Counted from the stretch's first letter, positions 1 to 9,835 are shown. The stretch: DNA of 64,000 nt from Blautia schinkii (GCF_013304825.1 NZ_JAAWUO010000009.1:62001-126000); one strand, 5' to 3'. The notes: generated by a model from the sequence alone, not told the origin. Made by a program: numbers and translations.

Positions 1-512
1 GAGAGAAGCTGGGATTTCTTCCGGGAGATCTTCAGAGTAAGGTAGACCCTTATCTCCGCCCTCTTTATGATGCACTTTATCAGATCATGGGAGCAGACAG
101 TTTTGCCAGGAATATGGAGAAAGGTCTAATTGAGGTGGCTCCTCTTGCTTACATGCGAGGACGTACTTTGGATAATGCTTTTATCATTCTGGATGAGGCG
201 CAGAACACCACACCCGCACAGATGAAGATGTTCCTGACCCGAATCGGTTTTGGATCCAAGGTGATCGTCACAGGTGATGCTTCCCAGAAGGATCTTCCAA
301 AGGATGCACAGTCCGGTCTGGATGTGGCAATGAAAGTATTGAAGAAGATCGATGATATCGGTTTCTGCCAGCTGACCAGCAAGGATGTTGTGCGTCACCC
401 GCTTGTGCAGCAGATCGTACAGGCTTATGATGATTATGAGAAGAAACAGAAACCTGTGAAATCCCGTAAAGATGACAGGTACGCGATAAAGAACAAGGAG
501 TACAGAAGATGA
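1..512 (+). CDS. phoH: PhoH family protein, 3' part (5' end outside window)
   Basis: C-terminal part of a PhoH-like P-loop ATPase. The frame is open from the first base, so the Met at 87 is internal and the true start lies upstream. A Walker B-type segment ([12 protein letters not shown]) is visible near 178-215, followed by the helicase-like [11 protein letters not shown] stretch. The Walker A motif must lie before the window. The stop overlaps the ybeY start by 4 bases (ATGA), implying translational coupling; phoH-ybeY is a standard bacterial pair linked to RNA metabolism and ribosome quality control. Confidence 0.95.
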   Translation, partial: EKLGFLPGDLQSKVDPYLRPLYDALYQIMGADSFARNMEKGLIEVAPLAYMRGRTLDNAFIILDEAQNTTPAQMKMFLTRIGFGSKVIVTGDASQKDLPKDAQSGLDVAMKVLKKIDDIGFCQLTSKDVVRHPLVQQIVQAYDDYEKKQKPVKSRKDDRYAIKNKEYRR

Positions 513-1003
513 CCATAAATATCGAATATGAGACAGATCAGGAACTTGGCATCGATTATGCAGCACTGGCATCCCAGGTTGCAGACAAGGTTCTTGAGAT
601 GGAGAAATGTCCATATGACGGACAGGTGAATCTTGTCCTTACAGATAACGAGGAGATCAAGAGAGTGAACACAGAATTCAGGAATATCCAGGCACCTACA
701 GATGTCCTGTCATTTCCCATGATCCCTTTTGAGACTCCGGCAGATTATTCTGTTGTGGAAGAGGACGAGTCTTATTTTGACCTGGACAGCGATGAGCTTC
801 TTCTTGGAGATATCATGATCTCTGTTCCGAAGGTTTTTGCCCAGGCAGAGGAATACGGACACAGTGTGACAAGGGAGTTCTGCTTCCTGGTAGCGCACAG
901 TATGCTTCATCTCCTTGGATATGATCATATGACAGAAGACGAAGCAAAAGTTATGGAGGCCAAACAGGCCTCAGCTCTTAAGGAGCTTGGAATCAATCGA
1001 TAA
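509..1003 (+). CDS. ybeY: rRNA maturation factor / endoribonuclease YbeY
   Basis: 164 aa, normal length for YbeY, the single-strand endoribonuclease used in 16S rRNA 3'-end processing and 70S quality control. The diagnostic zinc motif [11 protein letters not shown] lies at residues 130-140, with H130, H134 and H140 as the three metal ligands. The substrate-side segment [17 protein letters not shown] is also present around residues 55-71. The start overlaps the phoH stop by 4 bases. Cytoplasmic. No irregularity seen. Confidence 0.97.
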   Translation: MTINIEYETDQELGIDYAALASQVADKVLEMEKCPYDGQVNLVLTDNEEIKRVNTEFRNIQAPTDVLSFPMIPFETPADYSVVEEDESYFDLDSDELLLGDIMISVPKVFAQAEEYGHSVTREFCFLVAHSMLHLLGYDHMTEDEAKVMEAKQASALKELGINR

Positions 1004-1076
1004 CCCCCGGATGGATAGCAGGAAACATACGCAGTGTTTCTTTTAAGATCCTAAATCAGATTGAAGGAGGTAATAT

Positions 1077-2129
1077 ATGAGAATGAGAAAGACAGGTGTT
1101 CTGACAGGTATCATGGTGGCATGTGTGTGCATGACCCAGACAGCCCCTGTATTTGGGGCACAGCAGGATCTGGTAGGTTTTGTCCCGAATAAGGAGAACC
1201 AGACGGAAACCCAGGTAAAGAGCTATCTTACAGGTGAGAATGTTCCAGAGAGTATCGGCCGCCGGAGACCTGTTGCAGTAATGATGGGCAATAACAGCTC
1301 CGGAGCACCGCAGAGCGGAATTGGTCATGCAGGTGTTGTTTATGAAGCACCTGTGGAAGGAAATATTACCCGTCTTATGGGAATTCTCGAGGATTATGAT
1401 GATCTGGAAAGAATCGGCTCTGTCCGAAGCTGCCGTGATTATTATCTCTTCTATGCCAATGAATTCAATGCGATCTATGCACATTACGGACAGGCAGCCT
1501 ATGCCCTTCCTTATCTGGATCAGCATGTAATCGATAATCTGAACGGGATCAAGATGGGGAATCTGGCTTTCTTCCGCACAACGGACAGGAAACCGCCGCA
1601 TAATGCCTATACTGATGCGGCGCATCTTCAGGCAGGCATTGAGGCGATGAAATACAGTCAGGAATATACGGAAGATTATACAGGCCATTATCTTTTTGCA
1701 GAGGATGGTGCAGAGACAGTTCCTGCAGATGGCATCACTGCAAATCTTGTAAAGCTTGACAATTTTACAGATAATCATCCATGGTATGAGTATGATGAGG
1801 CATCCGGTGAATATAAGCGCTTCCAGTTTGGAAAGGAACATGTGGACCAACTGGATGATAAACAGCTTACCTGCGATAACATCATTTTGCAGTATTCGTC
1901 CTGCCCGGCTTACGATGCTAACGGATATCTGAATATTGATGCGATTTCCGGCGGCGAAGGCAGGTTTATCACAAAAGGAAAGGCAATTGATATCCGCTGG
2001 GAGAAAGATTCTCCGTGGGGGATCACCCATTACTATGACAAAAATGAACAGGAGATTTGTCTGAATCAGGGTACGACATGGGTAGAGATCGTGCAGAATG
2101 ACCGGATTGATTCCATCACATATCAGTAA
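1077..2129 (+). CDS. DUF3048 domain-containing exported protein (YerB-like)
   Basis: 350 aa with an N-terminal signal peptide (MRMRKTG, hydrophobic stretch, likely cleavage after VFGA near residue 28). The mature part matches the DUF3048/YerB pattern: RRPVAVMMGNNSSGAPQSGI, followed by VYEAPVEGNITRLMGI and IGSVRSCRDYY. Members are secreted or lipid-anchored proteins of unknown function. This one lacks a lipobox Cys, so it is probably released or loosely wall-associated. AAGGAGG precedes the ATG. It stands alone between ybeY and proB. Confidence 0.88.
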   Translation: MRMRKTGVLTGIMVACVCMTQTAPVFGAQQDLVGFVPNKENQTETQVKSYLTGENVPESIGRRRPVAVMMGNNSSGAPQSGIGHAGVVYEAPVEGNITRLMGILEDYDDLERIGSVRSCRDYYLFYANEFNAIYAHYGQAAYALPYLDQHVIDNLNGIKMGNLAFFRTTDRKPPHNAYTDAAHLQAGIEAMKYSQEYTEDYTGHYLFAEDGAETVPADGITANLVKLDNFTDNHPWYEYDEASGEYKRFQFGKEHVDQLDDKQLTCDNIILQYSSCPAYDANGYLNIDAISGGEGRFITKGKAIDIRWEKDSPWGITHYYDKNEQEICLNQGTTWVEIVQNDRIDSITYQ

Positions 2130-2149
2130 ATTTATATTATAAAAAGAAC

Positions 2150-2179
2150 GATCCGGGCAATGGAACAATTGTCCGGATC
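2150..2179 (+). terminator. strong hairpin without T-tract between the DUF3048 gene and proB
   Basis: GATCCGG (2150-2156) pairs perfectly with CCGGATC (2173-2179); the stem continues inward through CAAT/ATTG after one mismatch. No run of T follows, so it is either a weak terminator or a processing/attenuation element. It lies about 20 bases after the upstream stop and 37 before the proB start. Confidence 0.45.
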
Positions 2180-2216
2180 ATGCAATAAATAACAGATATC
2201 AGGAGAAACAAAGAAC

Positions 2217-3080
2217 ATGAATGCAAATTACAGAGAACGACTGAAAGATAAGAAACGCATCGTAATCAAGATCGGATCTTCTTCCTTGATTCATGCTGAG
2301 ACAGGAAGATTGGATTTTCGCAAGCTGGAGATCCTTGCAAGAGAGATCAGCGATCTTCACAACCAGGGTAAGGACGTAGTCCTGGTATCTTCCGGAGCCA
2401 TTGCTGTAGGGGCAGCAGCTCTTGGGATGAAGGGAAAACCGGCAGAACTTGAGAAGAAACAGGCATGTGCGGCAGTAGGACAGGCCAGACTGATGACCAT
2501 TTACCAGAAACTTTTTGGAGAATATAATCAGATGGTGGCGCAGATCCTTATGACCAAGAACACCATGGTCAATAACACAAACCGCAGAAATGCCCAGAAT
2601 ACGTTTAATGAGCTTCTTGCAGTAGGCGTTATTCCTATCGTAAATGAGAACGACTCCGTATCTTCCTATGAGTTTCAGAATCTTGTAAAATTCGGAGATA
2701 ATGATACTCTTTCTTCAGTAGTTGCCGCTCTGATCGGTGCAGATCTTCTGATTCTGATGTCTGATATTGACGGACTTTTCACAGATGATCCCAATTCCAA
2801 TCCTGATGCAGAATTTATTGACATTGTAGAGAACATGGATGATAATATGCGTAAACTTGGCAAGTCCTCAACAGGAAGCAACGTAGGAACCGGTGGAATG
2901 GCAACCAAGCTTACAGCTGCTATCATTGCCACAGCAGCGGGAGCTGATATGGTCATTGCAAACGGAAACGATTTCCACAACATTCACAGGATCGTGGATG
3001 GCAAGAGCTGCGGAACTTTGTTTGTAGGAAGCAAGAAGGAAGAATTTTTCCTGATTGATTATATTGAGAAATTACTGTAA
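2217..3080 (+). CDS. proB: glutamate 5-kinase
   Basis: 287 aa; phosphorylates glutamate to gamma-glutamyl phosphate, first step of proline synthesis. Amino-acid-kinase signatures are clear: RIVIKIGSSSLIH at residues 14-26, VLVSSGAIAVGAAALG, IPIVNENDSVS, and LLILMSDIDGLFTDDP. The chain ends after the kinase domain, so the C-terminal PUA domain of the E. coli enzyme is absent; short forms without PUA are common. ProA lies two genes downstream, with DUF896 and folate cyclo-ligase genes inserted between them in the same orientation. Confidence 0.96.
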   Translation: MNANYRERLKDKKRIVIKIGSSSLIHAETGRLDFRKLEILAREISDLHNQGKDVVLVSSGAIAVGAAALGMKGKPAELEKKQACAAVGQARLMTIYQKLFGEYNQMVAQILMTKNTMVNNTNRRNAQNTFNELLAVGVIPIVNENDSVSSYEFQNLVKFGDNDTLSSVVAALIGADLLILMSDIDGLFTDDPNSNPDAEFIDIVENMDDNMRKLGKSSTGSNVGTGGMATKLTAAIIATAAGADMVIANGNDFHNIHRIVDGKSCGTLFVGSKKEEFFLIDYIEKLL

Positions 3081-3120
3081 GAATAATTTTCAGATAGAAA
3101 AAAGAGGAGACGGTTTTATT

Positions 3121-3345
3121 ATGATGGACAATATCAAGATTGATAGAATCAATGCACTGGCACATAAGCAGAAGAGTGTAGGCCTTACAGAAGAGGAGAA
3201 AGTTGAACAGGCCAAACTTCGAAGGGAATATCTGGATGCGGTAAAAGGCAGCCTGCGTGCACATCTGAACAATATCGATATTAAAGAAAAAGATGGAAGC
3301 ATTACCAATCTGGGAGAAAAATATGGAAGAAAAAAAGGAAATTAG
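3121..3345 (+). CDS. DUF896 (UPF0291/YnzC-like) small protein
   Basis: About 74 aa, highly charged and helical. NxKIxRINALAHKQKSVGLT followed by EEEKVEQAKLRREYL matches the DUF896/YnzC pattern of small cytoplasmic helical proteins of unknown function. An upstream in-frame Met at 3055 lies inside proB and has no ribosome site; AAGAGGAGA at about 3101-3110 supports the ATG at 3121 (or 3124). The 3' end overlaps the next gene by 23 bases, indicating translational coupling. Confidence 0.88.
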   Translation: MMDNIKIDRINALAHKQKSVGLTEEEKVEQAKLRREYLDAVKGSLRAHLNNIDIKEKDGSITNLGEKYGRKKGN

Positions 3346-3883
3346 AAAAAAAATCTTCAAGGCAAGAAAAGAGCATAGTGATGAATGGATTCAGAAAAAA
3401 AGCCGCGTGATCACAGAGACGCTGACAGCTCTTCCTGAATATAAAGAGGCAGAGCGGATCATGGCATATGCAGATTACAACCATGAAGTCATCACCCGCT
3501 ATATCATTGAGCAGGCATGGAAAGACGGCAAGGAAGTGGCAGTTCCCAAGGTATTCGGGAAAGACATGGTGTTTTATAAACTGACTGATTTTTCCCAGCT
3601 GGAATCCGGTTACTTTGGGATACCGGAGCCAAAGGAAGACGGCGAGATGGTTTCCTGGGAAGCTGCAATGATGGTCATGCCGGGAGTTGCTTTTGATGTG
3701 AACTGCAACCGTGTTGGTTATGGCGGAGGTTTTTATGACCGTTTCCTTGAGAAACATCCACAAATCAGCCGGGTGGCAGTGGGATTTTCTTTCCAGATTC
3801 TTCCGGAAGTTCCCACAGAGCCTACAGATATCCGACCGCAGGTGATCGTGACAGAAGAGAAGATATACCGCGACGCACAGTAA
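3323..3883 (+). CDS. 5-formyltetrahydrofolate cyclo-ligase
   Basis: 186 aa; converts 5-formyl-THF to 5,10-methenyl-THF with ATP. The family motif appears as NRVGYGGGFYDRFLEKHP in the second half, and the N-terminal KKEIRKKIFKARKEH is typical. The start at 3323 is chosen because GGGAG sits 6-7 bases upstream; a longer reading from 3293 would only add residues encoded inside the DUF896 gene. Its place between proB and proA suggests co-transcription, not a shared pathway. Confidence 0.93.
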   Translation: MEEKKEIRKKIFKARKEHSDEWIQKKSRVITETLTALPEYKEAERIMAYADYNHEVITRYIIEQAWKDGKEVAVPKVFGKDMVFYKLTDFSQLESGYFGIPEPKEDGEMVSWEAAMMVMPGVAFDVNCNRVGYGGGFYDRFLEKHPQISRVAVGFSFQILPEVPTEPTDIRPQVIVTEEKIYRDAQ

Positions 3884-3919
3884 AAACTGCTGTAATAAGA
3901 GTAAGAAAGGCAGGAATAT

Positions 3920-5176
3920 TTGGAAATGAATGAAATGCTTGAAAAACTGGGACAAAACGCAAAAGATGCAGAAGTTGTCCTTCGAAATCTTTCCACAAAT
4001 GACAAGAATAGAACACTTGAGATTGTAGCACAGGCGCTTGTAGACCACACAGAAGAGATCCTGAAAGCCAACGCTCTGGATATTGAGAATGGAAAAAATA
4101 ACCAGATGCCGGAAGGTCTGATCGATAGACTGATGCTGAATGCCGACAGGATCGAGGGAATGGCAGATGGCCTTCGCCAGCTTGTAGGACTGGAAGATCC
4201 TATCGGTGAAGTGACAGGCATGAAGAAACGTCCGAACGGACTTCTGATCGGACAGAAAAGGGTTCCTCTTGGTGTGATCGGAATTATCTATGAGGCACGT
4301 CCAAATGTAACTTCCGATGCTTTCGGGCTTTGTTTTAAAACCGGAAATGTTGTGATCCTGAAAGGCGGAAGTGATGCTATCTATTCCAATACAGCCATTG
4401 TAAAATGTATCCGTGAAGCACTTGTTTCAGTAGGAATCACTGAGAATGCGATCCAGCTGATCGAAGACACTTCCAGAGAGACAGCTGCGGAATTTATGAA
4501 AATGAACCAGTATGTAGATGTTCTGATCCCGCGTGGCGGAAGAGGTCTTATCAAGGCTGTTGTGAACCAGAGTACCATTCCTGTCATTGAGACTGGAACA
4601 GGTAACTGCCATATCTATGTAGACGAGACTGCGGATCTTCAGATGGCAGCAGATATTGTGATCAATGCCAAAACTCAGAGAGTTGGCGTATGCAATGCCT
4701 GTGAATCTCTTCTTGTAAACCGCAAGGTGAAAAATGCTTTCCTTCCGGTACTGGCAGAGCGACTGAAAGAGAAGCATGTGGAAGTGCGTGCAGATAAAGA
4801 TGCGGGTGAGCTGATGCCAGGAGCAGTTGCTGCAACAGAGGAAGACTGGGGAACTGAGTATCTGGATTACATACTTTCTGTAAAAGTGGTAGATTCTGTA
4901 GATGATGCCATTGCCCATATCAATAAATACAATACTAAGCATTCGGAGGCAATCATTACCAACGATTATGCACATTCCCAGAAATTTCTGGATGAGGTGG
5001 ACGCAGCAGCAGTTTATGTAAACGCATCTACCAGATTTACAGACGGAAACGAATTCGGCTTTGGTGCGGAGATTGGAATCAGCACCCAGAAACTTCATGC
5101 AAGAGGGCCGATGGGACTTCTTGCCCTGACAACAACCAAATATATTATTTACGGAAGCGGACAGGTTCGTCCGTAA
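3920..5176 (+). CDS. proA: gamma-glutamyl phosphate reductase
   Basis: 418 aa from a TTG at 3920, or 416 from the ATG at 3926. NADPH-dependent reduction of glutamyl phosphate to the semialdehyde, second proline step. Aldehyde-dehydrogenase-fold features: [32 protein letters not shown], the catalytic-Cys region [17 protein letters not shown], and the C-terminal [20 protein letters not shown] Shine-Dalgarno-like AAAGGCAGG lies at 3906-3914. It is last in its operon; a terminator follows. Confidence 0.97.
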   Translation: MEMNEMLEKLGQNAKDAEVVLRNLSTNDKNRTLEIVAQALVDHTEEILKANALDIENGKNNQMPEGLIDRLMLNADRIEGMADGLRQLVGLEDPIGEVTGMKKRPNGLLIGQKRVPLGVIGIIYEARPNVTSDAFGLCFKTGNVVILKGGSDAIYSNTAIVKCIREALVSVGITENAIQLIEDTSRETAAEFMKMNQYVDVLIPRGGRGLIKAVVNQSTIPVIETGTGNCHIYVDETADLQMAADIVINAKTQRVGVCNACESLLVNRKVKNAFLPVLAERLKEKHVEVRADKDAGELMPGAVAATEEDWGTEYLDYILSVKVVDSVDDAIAHINKYNTKHSEAIITNDYAHSQKFLDEVDAAAVYVNASTRFTDGNEFGFGAEIGISTQKLHARGPMGLLALTTTKYIIYGSGQVRP

Positions 5177-5200
5177 GAGATTAGGCCGGCAAGGGAGAAG

Positions 5201-5234
5201 TGGAGCGGATTTTTGTGTCCGCTTTACTTTTTTT
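5201..5234 (+). terminator. rho-independent terminator after proA
   Basis: AGCGGA (5204-5209) pairs with TCCGCT (5218-5223), followed by TTACTTTTTTT. It closes the proB-proA operon. A weak promoter for the next gene overlaps it: TTTACT 5223-5228, 17-base spacer, TATACT 5246-5251. Confidence 0.75.
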
Positions 5235-5304
5235 CAGTGCTGTGCTATACTTTTTTTAATTATTGATTTAGACAGACTAACTCATAACAGGAGGACATAT
5301 AAAA

Positions 5305-8070
5305 ATGAAAAAAAAGCAACTTTTTGCAGTCCTGCTTGCCGGTTCCATGACAGTTGGAATGGCACCTTCCGCAGCTTTTGCTGCGGAAGATACAGGAGCT
5401 GGGTCAGTAGCCGCAGAGGCGCAGGTCACAGACGATAATACAGATGCTGAAGATACTGCAGATAATACGGACGACACTGCCGCAGCGGAAGCAGAGGCAC
5501 AGGCTGCAGCAGAAGCACAGGCCGCGGCGGAAGCAGAGGCACAGAAACAGGCAGAAGCACAGGCTGCAGCAGAGGCAGAAGCACAGGCCGCAGCAGAAGC
5601 AGAGGCACAGAAACAGGCAGAAGCACAGGCCGCAGCAGAAGCCGCTGCGAAAGAAGCCGCAGAAAAAGGAACGATCGTTACTACAGAGGCAGAACTTCAT
5701 GCAGCAATCGAAGCTGCGACAGCTGTTGACACTTCTACAACTGCAGTTACAGAGGCAGAGCCGGCCAAAATCGTGATCAGCGGAACAATCGAGCTTACAG
5801 GTTCCGTAACGATCCCGGCGAATAAGAGTATTGCTATCTTAGGAGCAGACACTCAGGCGTCTATTGAACGTGCAGACAGCTTCAAGGGCAATCTATTTGA
5901 AGTAAGTGCCGCCAGTGCACTCTATATGGCTAAGAAGGATGCCACTGAGACAGATACAACAGTAGGAACACTGACTGTAGACGGATCTGTTACGGACGGT
6001 TCAGCAGCAGAGGGCTCTCTGGTCCATGTTGCAGCAGGAGCGAATTTTTCCCTGACAACAGGCGTAACTCTGACCAATAACAATACAACTGCAAGAGGAG
6101 CTGCTATTTTCAATGAAGGCGGAAGCGTTCTGATCACAGGTGGTACGATCACCGGTAATAAATGTGACAACGGAGCTGTATACAGCACAGGTACAATTTC
6201 CGTGAAGAAAGGTGAAGGAGCAACAGATTCAGAGCCGAGCATCACAGGTAATACCAAAGCAGACGGCACAACTCCAGCCAATATCATTCTTTCAGGCGAA
6301 GGAAAGATCGAAGTGAAGGGAGAGATCACAGATCAGGCAAAGATCGGATTTTCTGTGGAGAGTCCGGCAGCAGATCTTACAGTGATTACCAAGGCTGATG
6401 ATCTGACAGATACAGATGTATTTGCCGCAGCCCTTAAGAATCTTGCATCCCAGTATGAGGGGGATACAACGAAATTTACAGTAGATGCAGCTACAGGTAA
6501 GCTGGCAGCAGCAGAGGTAACGAAACCTGTAGTATCTATTGAGAGCTCAGAATGGAAGAGTGGAACAACTGCAACAGCAGTGATCACATCTGATAAGGAT
6601 GGACAGCTGTATTATAAATGGGTTGCAGAAGGAGCAGAAGCACCAACATTTGATACATCCAAGGATGGTGAAGCTGTTAAGGCCGGTGAGAAACATTCGA
6701 TCAAGCTTGAGAATCTTACAGGAAAAAAAGTTATCCTCTATGTACAGGTTAAAGACAGTGAGGGTAATCTCAGCGAAGTGAAGAATACTCCTGTTATCTT
6801 GTCAGAAACTCCTAAACAGGCTCCGAAGATCACAAAAGCAGCCTTCTCCAAATGGAACAGTATTTCAGAGGCAGTAGTTACGATCACTTCTGACAAGGCT
6901 GGTCATTACTATTATAAATTAGTAAAACATGGAACAAAAGTTACATCCATTGATACAAGCGGAAAAGGTACAGCGATCAGTGCAAATAAAGCGACATCTA
7001 TTAAGCTCAGCAATCTTGATACAAAGACCAGCTATGATGTCTATGTATGTGTTAAGGACAGTGATGGTCTTGTCAGTGATTTGAAGAAGATTGAACTGAA
7101 TCAGAGCAAACGTCCGACTCCTAAACCGTCACAGGCTGTCAGCATCGATGTTAAGTGGACGGGATTTCAGTGGACTGCACACGATTCTGCATCTGTAACA
7201 CTTCGTACAAATGTTACAGGTACATGCTACTATACATGGGCAGAACGCGGATCTGACGGAAAATCCGATACTCCGAAGAAAGATGCGATTACTAATAAAC
7301 AGGCAGTAAGTAAAGATAAGAATTTTACTATTTATCTGAGTGATCTGAACACAGATAATGGTATTGATCTGTATTTCTATATTAAATCAAGCAAAGGTGC
7401 GGAAAGCGGCATCAAGAAAGTAAGATTTGATCAGAGCAAACGTCCGGCTAAAGGTGATGATAACCATAAACCAGTAACTCCGAAGGTAAACGAGAGTATA
7501 TTAAAAGGTCTGAACAGTGCTATGGAATTCTATCCTAATACATTCTACGATTTCCAGGTAATCGGAGCCGGAACAACTAATACCAATCCAGGAGAGGGCG
7601 ATGTAAAATGGGAGCCACTCTACTGGAGTACATCTGCAAATCCGAAAGATGATCAGAAGCACAGTACCTGGAAGATTGGATCCACAAAAGGAATTAGTAA
7701 ACAGGGTACATATAACCTGTATGTATTCTTCCAGAAATGGGTTTATACAGGCGGTCAGTGGACAGAGACAGATACTGTCGAGTCAGCAGTATATCAGTTC
7801 AGCTCTGTAGCGATCACGATCACACCGTCTGGTACAGGTACTCCGGGATCATCCAACGGAAATGCAGATGGCCAGACAGGTTCTGATCCGGATGCAACTG
7901 TAGCAGGAGCAGCATCTGCAACATCCTCCAACGGCGGCGATGGAACTACATCCAAGAATGCTGTTTCCACAGCGGATAATTCACCGATCGGAACTATGTC
8001 TGCCCTTGCAGTTGCCTCTATCCTTGCAGGAGGATATGTAATCGTGAGAAGAAGAAAAAAAGACATCTGA
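5305..8070 (+). CDS. large secreted surface protein: AEAQ-repeat stalk, beta-helix and tandem beta-sandwich repeats
   Basis: 921 aa. Signal peptide (cleavage near AAFA-AED, residue 27); acidic linker; Ala/Glu/Gln-rich repeats at about residues 60-120 that should form a coiled coil; a region to about residue 410 with ISGTIELTG...IFNEGGSVLITGGTITGN, typical of right-handed beta-helix surface domains; three related ~100-residue Fn3-like repeats (each with LYYKW/YYYKL/CYYTW and a Q/SKRP end); a unique domain; a Gly/Ser/Thr linker; and a C-terminal hydrophobic segment ending RRRKKDI. No LPXTG is present; DNSPIG precedes the membrane segment. Probably a cell-surface protein with unknown ligand. Monocistronic between two terminators. 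Confidence 0.82.
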   Translation: MKKKQLFAVLLAGSMTVGMAPSAAFAAEDTGAGSVAAEAQVTDDNTDAEDTADNTDDTAAAEAEAQAAAEAQAAAEAEAQKQAEAQAAAEAEAQAAAEAEAQKQAEAQAAAEAAAKEAAEKGTIVTTEAELHAAIEAATAVDTSTTAVTEAEPAKIVISGTIELTGSVTIPANKSIAILGADTQASIERADSFKGNLFEVSAASALYMAKKDATETDTTVGTLTVDGSVTDGSAAEGSLVHVAAGANFSLTTGVTLTNNNTTARGAAIFNEGGSVLITGGTITGNKCDNGAVYSTGTISVKKGEGATDSEPSITGNTKADGTTPANIILSGEGKIEVKGEITDQAKIGFSVESPAADLTVITKADDLTDTDVFAAALKNLASQYEGDTTKFTVDAATGKLAAAEVTKPVVSIESSEWKSGTTATAVITSDKDGQLYYKWVAEGAEAPTFDTSKDGEAVKAGEKHSIKLENLTGKKVILYVQVKDSEGNLSEVKNTPVILSETPKQAPKITKAAFSKWNSISEAVVTITSDKAGHYYYKLVKHGTKVTSIDTSGKGTAISANKATSIKLSNLDTKTSYDVYVCVKDSDGLVSDLKKIELNQSKRPTPKPSQAVSIDVKWTGFQWTAHDSASVTLRTNVTGTCYYTWAERGSDGKSDTPKKDAITNKQAVSKDKNFTIYLSDLNTDNGIDLYFYIKSSKGAESGIKKVRFDQSKRPAKGDDNHKPVTPKVNESILKGLNSAMEFYPNTFYDFQVIGAGTTNTNPGEGDVKWEPLYWSTSANPKDDQKHSTWKIGSTKGISKQGTYNLYVFFQKWVYTGGQWTETDTVESAVYQFSSVAITITPSGTGTPGSSNGNADGQTGSDPDATVAGAASATSSNGGDGTTSKNAVSTADNSPIGTMSALAVASILAGGYVIVRRRKKDI
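5483..5660 (+). repeat. in-frame 66-bp tandem repeats encoding AEAQ(K/A) units
   Basis: Within the 921-aa surface protein gene, the stretch beginning GAAGCAGAGGCACAG recurs at 5530 and 5596, an exact 66-base (22-codon) offset, flanked by shorter related units. The period is a multiple of 3, so copy-number change would alter stalk length without a frameshift. Confidence 0.85.
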
Positions 8071-8093
8071 TCACAGAACAAGTAAGATAACAT

Positions 8094-8143
8094 AAAAAAA
8101 CACCGGTTATTCCTGATTGAAAAGGAGTAACCGGTGTTTTTTA
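8094..8143. terminator. bidirectional rho-independent terminator
   Basis: CACCGGTTA (8101-8109) pairs perfectly with TAACCGGTG (8128-8136); A-rich on the left and T-rich on the right, so it can stop transcripts from both the surface-protein gene (+) and the ABC operon (-). Confidence 0.85.
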
Positions 8144-8169
8144 AGTTATGAAAAAAAAGTACTGAGATT

Positions 8170-8901
8170 TTAAAGATTCTTTTTCTTATAAATAAACCAG
8201 GATGCAGCCACACTGAATGCAACCAGATAAGCGGTCAGTATTAAAATACTGATATAATTTACAGCTCCGCTGGAAGCAATGGTGCGGATCAGGTGACTGG
8301 TCTGTGAAAGCGGAAGTGCAGCTACAAAATTTCCAAGAAATCCTGGAATTTTTTCTGTTGAGAAGAAAGTGTTGCACAGAAATGCCATTGGCATAATAAT
8401 ATAATTGGAAAAACGCGGAACATCCGCATGGTTTTTGGCAAGGAAAGAAACCACAACACCAATGGCTGAAAAAACAGCACCATTAAGAAACATTACCAGA
8501 AACGACCAACCGTTAAAAACAAGTCCTGTTTCAATCGGCATGGTCAGGAGAAGGATGATTCCTCCTGCATAAAGTCCCCGGAGACTTCCTCCAATGATCT
8601 GGCCTGCAATAAACTGCCACAGAGGAGTGGGGGAGATCATAACCTGGTCAAAAGCCTTTTCATAAAGACGCTGCACATTTAAGTTCTGTGCAATGGCGTT
8701 AAAACTTCCGTTCATGGTTGTCAGTGAAACCACGCCAGGGATCAGAAAGTTCAGATAAGGTTCTCCGTGGGAAGAAGTCTGGATTCCCATTCCGAAAACA
8801 ATCAGATACATCAGTGGCGCGATCATGGCTGCCAGCGTGATCTTATAGAAATCCCGTCGAAATTCCACCCATTTTTCCCATAAAATAGTAAGTATTCCCA
8901 T
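8170..8901 (-). CDS. ABC-2 type transporter permease
   Basis: 243 aa with about six hydrophobic segments, for example MYLIVFGMGIQT, FIAGQIIGGSLRGLYAGGIILLL and ISILILTAYLVAFSVAASWF. Pattern and length match ABC-2 exporter permeases of the NodJ/DrrB type (drug, polysaccharide or lipid-linked export). The gene lies downstream of and codirectional with the ATPase gene, with a gap of about 50 bases, so the two form an operon. The substrate cannot be read from the sequence. Confidence 0.9.
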   Translation of the reverse strand: MGILTILWEKWVEFRRDFYKITLAAMIAPLMYLIVFGMGIQTSSHGEPYLNFLIPGVVSLTTMNGSFNAIAQNLNVQRLYEKAFDQVMISPTPLWQFIAGQIIGGSLRGLYAGGIILLLTMPIETGLVFNGWSFLVMFLNGAVFSAIGVVVSFLAKNHADVPRFSNYIIMPMAFLCNTFFSTEKIPGFLGNFVAALPLSQTSHLIRTIASSGAVNYISILILTAYLVAFSVAASWFIYKKKNL

Positions 8902-8952
8902 GATAATTCATCGTCCATTCTTATTAAATTGTATATTTATGCAGTAATCAGA

Positions 8953-9795
8953 TCAACGCTGCATAAGGTGTCTTCCGGCCCGTTCCACAAAAACATCCTC
9001 AAGGGTTGTCTCACGCAATGTGCACTGTCCGTCCAGAGAGGACAAAAAAGCAATCGCTTCCGACCGGCTGTGGAAGTAGTGACTCTTTGCACCTTCCGGC
9101 GTCTCCTGGTCTACAGTATATTTACCAAGTCTTTCAATCAGGCCTGCAGGAGTGTTGATTTCCTCCAGTTTTCCGTGATCCATAAGTGCCACCCGGTTAC
9201 AGAGAGACTGTGCCTCTTCCATGTAATGGGTTGTCAGAAGGATGGTAAGGTTCTTGCCGTTAAGCTGGCGGAGAAGATTCCACATCTGTCGTCTGGAAAG
9301 AGCATCCATACCTGCTGTAGGCTCATCCAGAAGCAGGATCTCCGGGCTGGTAAGAAGGGCACGGCATACCATTAGCTTACGTTTCATACCGCCGGAAAGC
9401 TTGCGCACTGTTCTCTTCCGGAACGGAAGAAGTCCGCAGAAATCAAGAAGCTCTTCAGTTTTTACCTTGATCTCTTTGCGTGGCATAAAGTAAAGACGTC
9501 CCTGGTATTCCATGATCTCATCCATGTTCATATCCTGACGCATGGAATATTCCTGTGTGATCACGCTGATCTTGCGTTTCAGATCCGGTCGGTTGCGTCC
9601 AAGTGTCTGTCCGTCAATAAGGATCTGACCTTCTGTGGGCAGGAGCAGAGTGGAAAGCAGACTGATCGTGGTGGTTTTTCCGGCACCATTAGGACCGAGA
9701 AGACCAAAAAATTCGCCGGTTTCAATGCGAAGATCCAGAGAATCCACAGCAGTAAAATCGTCGAATTTTTTTGTGAGATTTTTAGTTTCGATCAT
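8953..9795 (-). CDS. ABC transporter ATP-binding protein
   Basis: 280 aa. Walker A GPNGAGKT near residue 35, Q-loop VITQEYSMRQD, signature LSGGMKRKL, Walker B LLLDEPTAGMD and H-loop TTHYMEE are all present, with the extra C-terminal region (ESLxxVFVERAGR type) of DrrA/CcmA-like exporter ATPases. It pairs with the ABC-2 permease downstream. AAAGGAAA precedes the ATG, and a minus-strand promoter lies at 9836-9864. Confidence 0.94.
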   Translation of the reverse strand: MIETKNLTKKFDDFTAVDSLDLRIETGEFFGLLGPNGAGKTTTISLLSTLLLPTEGQILIDGQTLGRNRPDLKRKISVITQEYSMRQDMNMDEIMEYQGRLYFMPRKEIKVKTEELLDFCGLLPFRKRTVRKLSGGMKRKLMVCRALLTSPEILLLDEPTAGMDALSRRQMWNLLRQLNGKNLTILLTTHYMEEAQSLCNRVALMDHGKLEEINTPAGLIERLGKYTVDQETPEGAKSHYFHSRSEAIAFLSSLDGQCTLRETTLEDVFVERAGRHLMQR

Positions 9796-9835
9796 CTCTG
9801 TTCATTTCCTTTCTTTTGTATGCAAATTTCTTTTT

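Noticed and set aside
1056-2168. 370-codon open frame on the minus strand
   Set aside because: It is the mirror of the DUF3048 gene; the protein is rich in Cys/Ile/His, has no recognisable domain and no ribosome site.
5404-5700. Minus-strand and +2-frame open frames of Cys/Leu or Gln/Arg repeats
   Set aside because: They are shadows of the 66-bp AEAQ repeats in the surface-protein gene.
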